A DNA stretch of 64,000 bases from Isoetes taiwanensis (taxonomy: Eukaryota > Streptophyta > Lycopodiopsida > Isoetales > Isoetaceae): the NCBI GenBank assembly GCA_021234155.1, contig JAJEKV010000041.1:9321018-9385017 (forward strand). Reading direction: 5' to 3'. The notes under the pieces are model-generated. The model made no database searches. It worked only from the letters and a program-made list of their open reading frames with translations, and had not been told where the DNA came from. The position numbers were made by a program, and so were the translations under genes. Position 1 is the first letter of the stretch; every line of letters starts with the position of its first letter. Shown here piece after piece: positions 60,543 through 64,000 of the stretch.

Positions 60543-61640
60543 GTGGCCAATGGTAAACAGGGCCCTCGTCCTGTTTTGAGAAAGCCTCCTCGGCCGCCTC
60601 AACAACAGAGACCTCCGCAAGCTGCGCCTACTTCCCATCCTATGGATCAACAAGCTCAGGAGGAGATTTATCAGGCTCTCAACCCTCCTGTCCAACAGTC
60701 CAATTGGGTTGGTCTTGTCTCGCGTCACACACGGGCTTCACGCCCTTTGTCCATCATCCCTCATGACACGCAACCTGCTTTTGCTGTGGAAACTGTCCCT
60801 CATGAAGATGATAAAAAAGTTCACTTCGCCCCTGATCTTGACAAACTGATGCCTCACGTCATGCCTAAAGTGAGAAAAAGTATTCTGAAACTCATGCAGG
60901 CTGCGGAAGGTCGAACACTGGCCAATGTTCATGCCACCACGCGAGCTCAGCAGCGTCAGGCAGCACCGTCATCCTCCACCAGTGCACGCTCTCAGCCATA
61001 TCCAAATGTTGCTGTTGAGGTTGAGCTTCTCAAAGAAGTTTCTGCTTCTTTACCACAGTCCCCAGCTCCATTGGACCCTGCGGACCCCTTTTCACATGTT
61101 CCCTTGGAACTTCAGGAAGAACTTGCCAAGATCAAGATTCCTTTGAGCCTAGCCACTATTTTGAAACTCTGTCCGGCTCTCAAAGATCAGTTACCTCTTC
61201 CCACGGTTCTGGTTGGAGCTGTTGCGACTTCCACATCCACGGTGCATGCCACGGTGGGCAATCACCATATCAATCATGTCCAAATTGATGGTGGTAGTGC
61301 CGTCAATCTCATTACTGATAAACTCAGGAAGCAATTGGGCATCAAACAATTATACCGTGCCCCTTATGACATCAAGTTGGCAAATGGCCACATCACGCAC
61401 CCTCAAGGCGTCACTCCTCTTCTCCACATCAGCATTGGTGATCTCAAATTCCTCTTGGAATTTGGTGTTTGGAAAGCAGGAGAAGATCCTGGTGATTATG
61501 AAATGCTGGTTGGACGACCTTTTCTTCGCCAGGCTAAGAGCATTCATTACTGGGCCACGGACCAACTTGTTATCACCGATGGCCATCTCAATGCCACAAT
61601 GGACACGAAGCGGCCAATTGATCTCTGTCGAAAATGCTGA
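60543..61640 (+). pseudogene. Gypsy linker and aspartic protease
   Basis: A 365-codon open frame. The first part is proline- and glutamine-rich. The protease core is HVQIDGGSAVNLITDKLRKQ with the supporting QLGI, ANGH and MLVGRPFL motifs. The active triad reads D-G-G where D-T-G or D-S-G is usual; this variant recurs in plant Gypsy proteins, so it need not mean inactivity. The protease cuts the Gag-Pol polyprotein. Confidence 0.85.
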
Positions 61641-62135
61641 ACCTTCCATCTCCGACACTGACTCTGAAGAAGCACAAAACATTTATCATGTTCAAGCTCC
61701 TCCAGCGGGTCTACCTCTCTCATCTTATCCTGAGTATGCTGATCCTTGGGGTGACATGGCGCCGATCGGGGACCGGTACGTGGGTCGCTCTTTTGGACCC
61801 TTACCTGGCTTCCTGCAATCGCATTCAACGACTTGATCATTTTTCTGACCCACTTTCTTCTTCAGAGACCGTTGATGTTCATGCCGTCATGAAGCAACCC
61901 TTGCTTGATGACGCTCAGCAACCTCTTTTCTTCACGACGCAAAATGCTGCTCCTCCCATCATGCTTCAGCCTCCTGCTCATCAGGTTCAGGACACGGAGG
62001 TTGTTCCTCACATTCAAACTCCAGAAGTGGAAATTGTGGACATTGGAAACAATCAACCAGTCCGCTTAGCTGCTAAACTTCCCCCGACCTATAAAGCACA
62101 CGCTGTGACACTGTTCAAGAAATTCAAACATATTT

Positions 62136-63326
62136 TTGCTTGGAGCTACAAAGACCTTCGAGGTATCAAAAAAGAATTGGGGGAACTCACCATTCCTACC
62201 AAACCTGATGCACGCCCAATCTAGCAACGACGATCTGAGGCTCAACCCAAATTACCGTGACCGCGTCAAGGCTGAAATTGACAAACTCTTGGCTGCTGGC
62301 CTGATTTATGAGGTCAAACATTCTGAATGGGTGAGCCCCATCGTCATTGCTCTCAAACACAATGGTAAGATCCGCGTTTGCGTGGATTACAGAAAACTCA
62401 ATCAAGCAACGGAGCGTGATCACTTTCCGCTTCCCTTTACTGACCAGGTTCTTGAAGAAGTCGCTGGTCATGAGATGTACTCTTTCATGGATGGTTTTTC
62501 TGGGTACAATCAAATTTCTATCAAGCAAGAAGATCAACTCAAAACCACCTTCACCACCCCGTGGGGCACTTTTGCCTACAAGGTGGTCCCTTTTGGTTTG
62601 TCAAACTCTCCTTCAACTTTTCAGCGCATCATGCTCTCCGTCTTTCAAGACTTTATGAAGGATAAACCTTTTCTTCAGATCTTTCAAGATGATTTTTCTG
62701 CCTATAGCTCCATGGAAGATCATTTGGAAAAATTGGAACTTGTCTTTCAAAAATGTGATGAATCTGGCATTAGTCTCAATCCTGAGAAGTGCACTTTCTG
62801 CGTCACCTCAGGCGTTCTGTTGGGTCATGTGGTCAGTAAAGAAGGCATCACCACGGATCCTGCTAAGATCAGTTGTGTATTGAAAGCTCAAGCACCGTCT
62901 AATATCAAAGAGACACGCTCTTTTCTGGGTAAGGTAAATTACTATTCCACCTTCATTCCTGGACTTGCAGCTATAGCTGACCCCATTCATAAACTCACGT
63001 GTGATGAATCCACTTGGGCTTGGAATCCCCAAGCGGAAGCTGCTTTTCAGAGGTTGAAGCTGTTACTTACTCAGGCCCCGGTACTTGTTCCTCCTCAATG
63101 GGACAAGCCCTTTCATGTTCATGTTGATGTCTCTGCCTTTGCAATTGGTGCTGTTCTCTCTCAGGCCTATGATGAAACCACGGATAAACCAATCCGCTAT
63201 GCCAGCCGGAAACTCAATCCTGCTGAGCGCAACTATTCTGCCATGGAACGGGAAGCCTTGGGCTTAGTCTTTTGTGTCCAACGTTTCCGACTATTTCTTT
63301 GGGAAGCGGATCAAGTTCTTTGTTGA
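62136..63326 (+). pseudogene. Gypsy reverse transcriptase and RNase H
   Basis: From about 62226 the frame shows the N-terminal contact region (VKAEIDKLLAAGLIYEVKHS), KIRVCVDYRKLNQATERDHF, SFMDGFSGYNQISI, VPFGLSNSPSTFQRIM and QIFQDDFSAYSS. It continues through GHVVSKEGITTDP into RNase H (FHVHVDVSAFAIGAVLSQ, NYSAMEREALGLVF). A frameshift near 63320 moves the last part (FFVDHQALLYLINKA) to 63290-63480. Upstream frame 61634-62224 carries the linker (KLPPTYKAHAVTLFKKFKHI). Confidence 0.92.
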
Positions 63327-63569
63327 TCATCAAGCTCTTCTTTATTTGATCAACAAAGCCACGCCCACGGGACGCATTGCTCGTTGGGTCCTTCTTCTGC
63401 AAGAGTTCGCTCCCTTTGAAATTGTTCATAAGGCAGGCAAATCTCATGTGGTGCCTGATTATCTTTCCACGCATCCACCGCGGATGATCCGGCCCACGGG
63501 TGTTTCGACGCCTTTCGGATGCTCAATTGTTCTCGGTCACGCCACGCCCCATTGGTTTCACAACTTTCA

Positions 63570-64000
63570 GCAATATCTTCACCGGTGCTCTTCCTCCCGC
63601 CGATCTGACACTCTCTCCAGACAAGCTCGGCTCCCGCCACCGTCAGTTTCGCAGAGAAGTCCGTGACTATACCATGGTTGCAGGCCATCTGTATAAACGA
63701 GGCAAAGACATGGTCCTCCTCGTTGTGTCCTCCCTCATGAGGTGCCTGATATTGTTCGACAAGCCCACGATGGGCTTGGTGGTGGTCATTTTAGTGGTGA
63801 CGCTTCGGCGACGCAAAAATTCTTTGGCGGATACTTCGCCCACGCTCTTCAAAGATGCCCACGCTTATGCTCGCCGCGTGTGACGCTGTCGGCGTGTGGG
63901 AAAGCCCACGGCCCGTGACGCTCTTCCCTTGACGTCGGTCGCCACGCCACACCCTTTCAGCAAATGGGGAATGGATTTTGTGGGGCCCATGGACCCACCG
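63570..64000 (+). pseudogene. Gypsy integrase, N-terminal part
   Basis: YTMVAGHLYKRGKD (63667-63708) is the usual lead into the H2C2 zinc domain. That domain can be read across shifts (a GLGGGHFSGDA block near 63770-63810, then a KDAHAYARR block). The core domain starts at the window end with a WGMDFVGPMDP block. The rest lies outside the window. Confidence 0.8.

Larger units (their letters stand above)
58904..64000 (+). mobile_element. Ty3/Gypsy retrotransposon (Tat/Athila-like), runs off the edge
   Basis: Domain order is gag, protease, reverse transcriptase, RNase H, integrase, which defines Ty3/Gypsy. The Asp-type primer site and the QIFQDDFSAYSS catalytic block (usual F-M-D-D-F-S) favour the Tat/Athila side. 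Breaks: a frame change near 59350-59540, an in-frame TAG at 60357-60359, frame changes near 61640 and 62220, and more after 63320. It is the best-preserved LTR element here but not autonomous as read. Confidence 0.92.

Overview
The window looks like nuclear DNA from a large, repeat-rich land-plant genome. The reasons are: one intron-rich plant-type 2-oxoglutarate dioxygenase gene, plant PLS-type PPR and subtilase fragments, LTR elements primed by plant initiator-Met and Asp-type tRNA sites, and many decayed non-LTR elements. I suspect a seed-free vascular plant such as a fern, because of the PPR style, the PLE-like reverse transcriptase and the LINE type. That is an impression from family style, not a proof. 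No bacterial, organellar, rRNA, tRNA or CRISPR features were seen.

Layout. 0-10.7 kb: tandem and dispersed repeats, including an array of 16-base TATAAATTTATA palindromes (3.1-3.5 kb), a small possible spliced gene (4.2-4.7 kb), a 1.2 kb GATTC minisatellite (5.0-6.3 kb) and a strong hairpin (10.0 kb). 10.7-13.7 kb: a complete non-autonomous LTR element with matching 5-base target duplications, inserted in one unit of an older tandem repeat. 14-16.6 kb: duplicated non-coding DNA and a PPR pseudogene. 16.8-19.1 kb: a LINE relic. 19.6-26.7 kb: a Gypsy RNase H scrap, then a minus-strand LTR split by a nearly full-length LINE with a 9-base target duplication. 26.9-28.4 kb: a 1.48 kb element with terminal inverted repeats and a perfect 8-base target duplication that carries PPR and subtilase gene pieces (Pack-hAT-like). 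28.4-40.5 kb: mostly unrecognised AT-rich DNA with palindromes, a perfect 70-base inverted repeat, dispersed repeats and two LINE fragments. 40.6-42.9 kb: the dioxygenase gene, minus strand, 11 exons. 43.6-55.0 kb: a LINE family next to CT-rich microsatellites, plus a PLE-like reverse transcriptase. 55.0-57.0 kb: two opposed Gypsy fragments. 58.2-64.0 kb: a Tat/Athila-like Gypsy element running off the right edge.

How it fits together. The dioxygenase is the only locus that resembles a working host gene, and it has one unresolved exon junction. Nearly everything else is a record of successive insertions, several of which can be ordered: the LINE after the minus-strand LTR, the short LTR element after the tandem repeat, and one LINE after another at a (TC)n tract.
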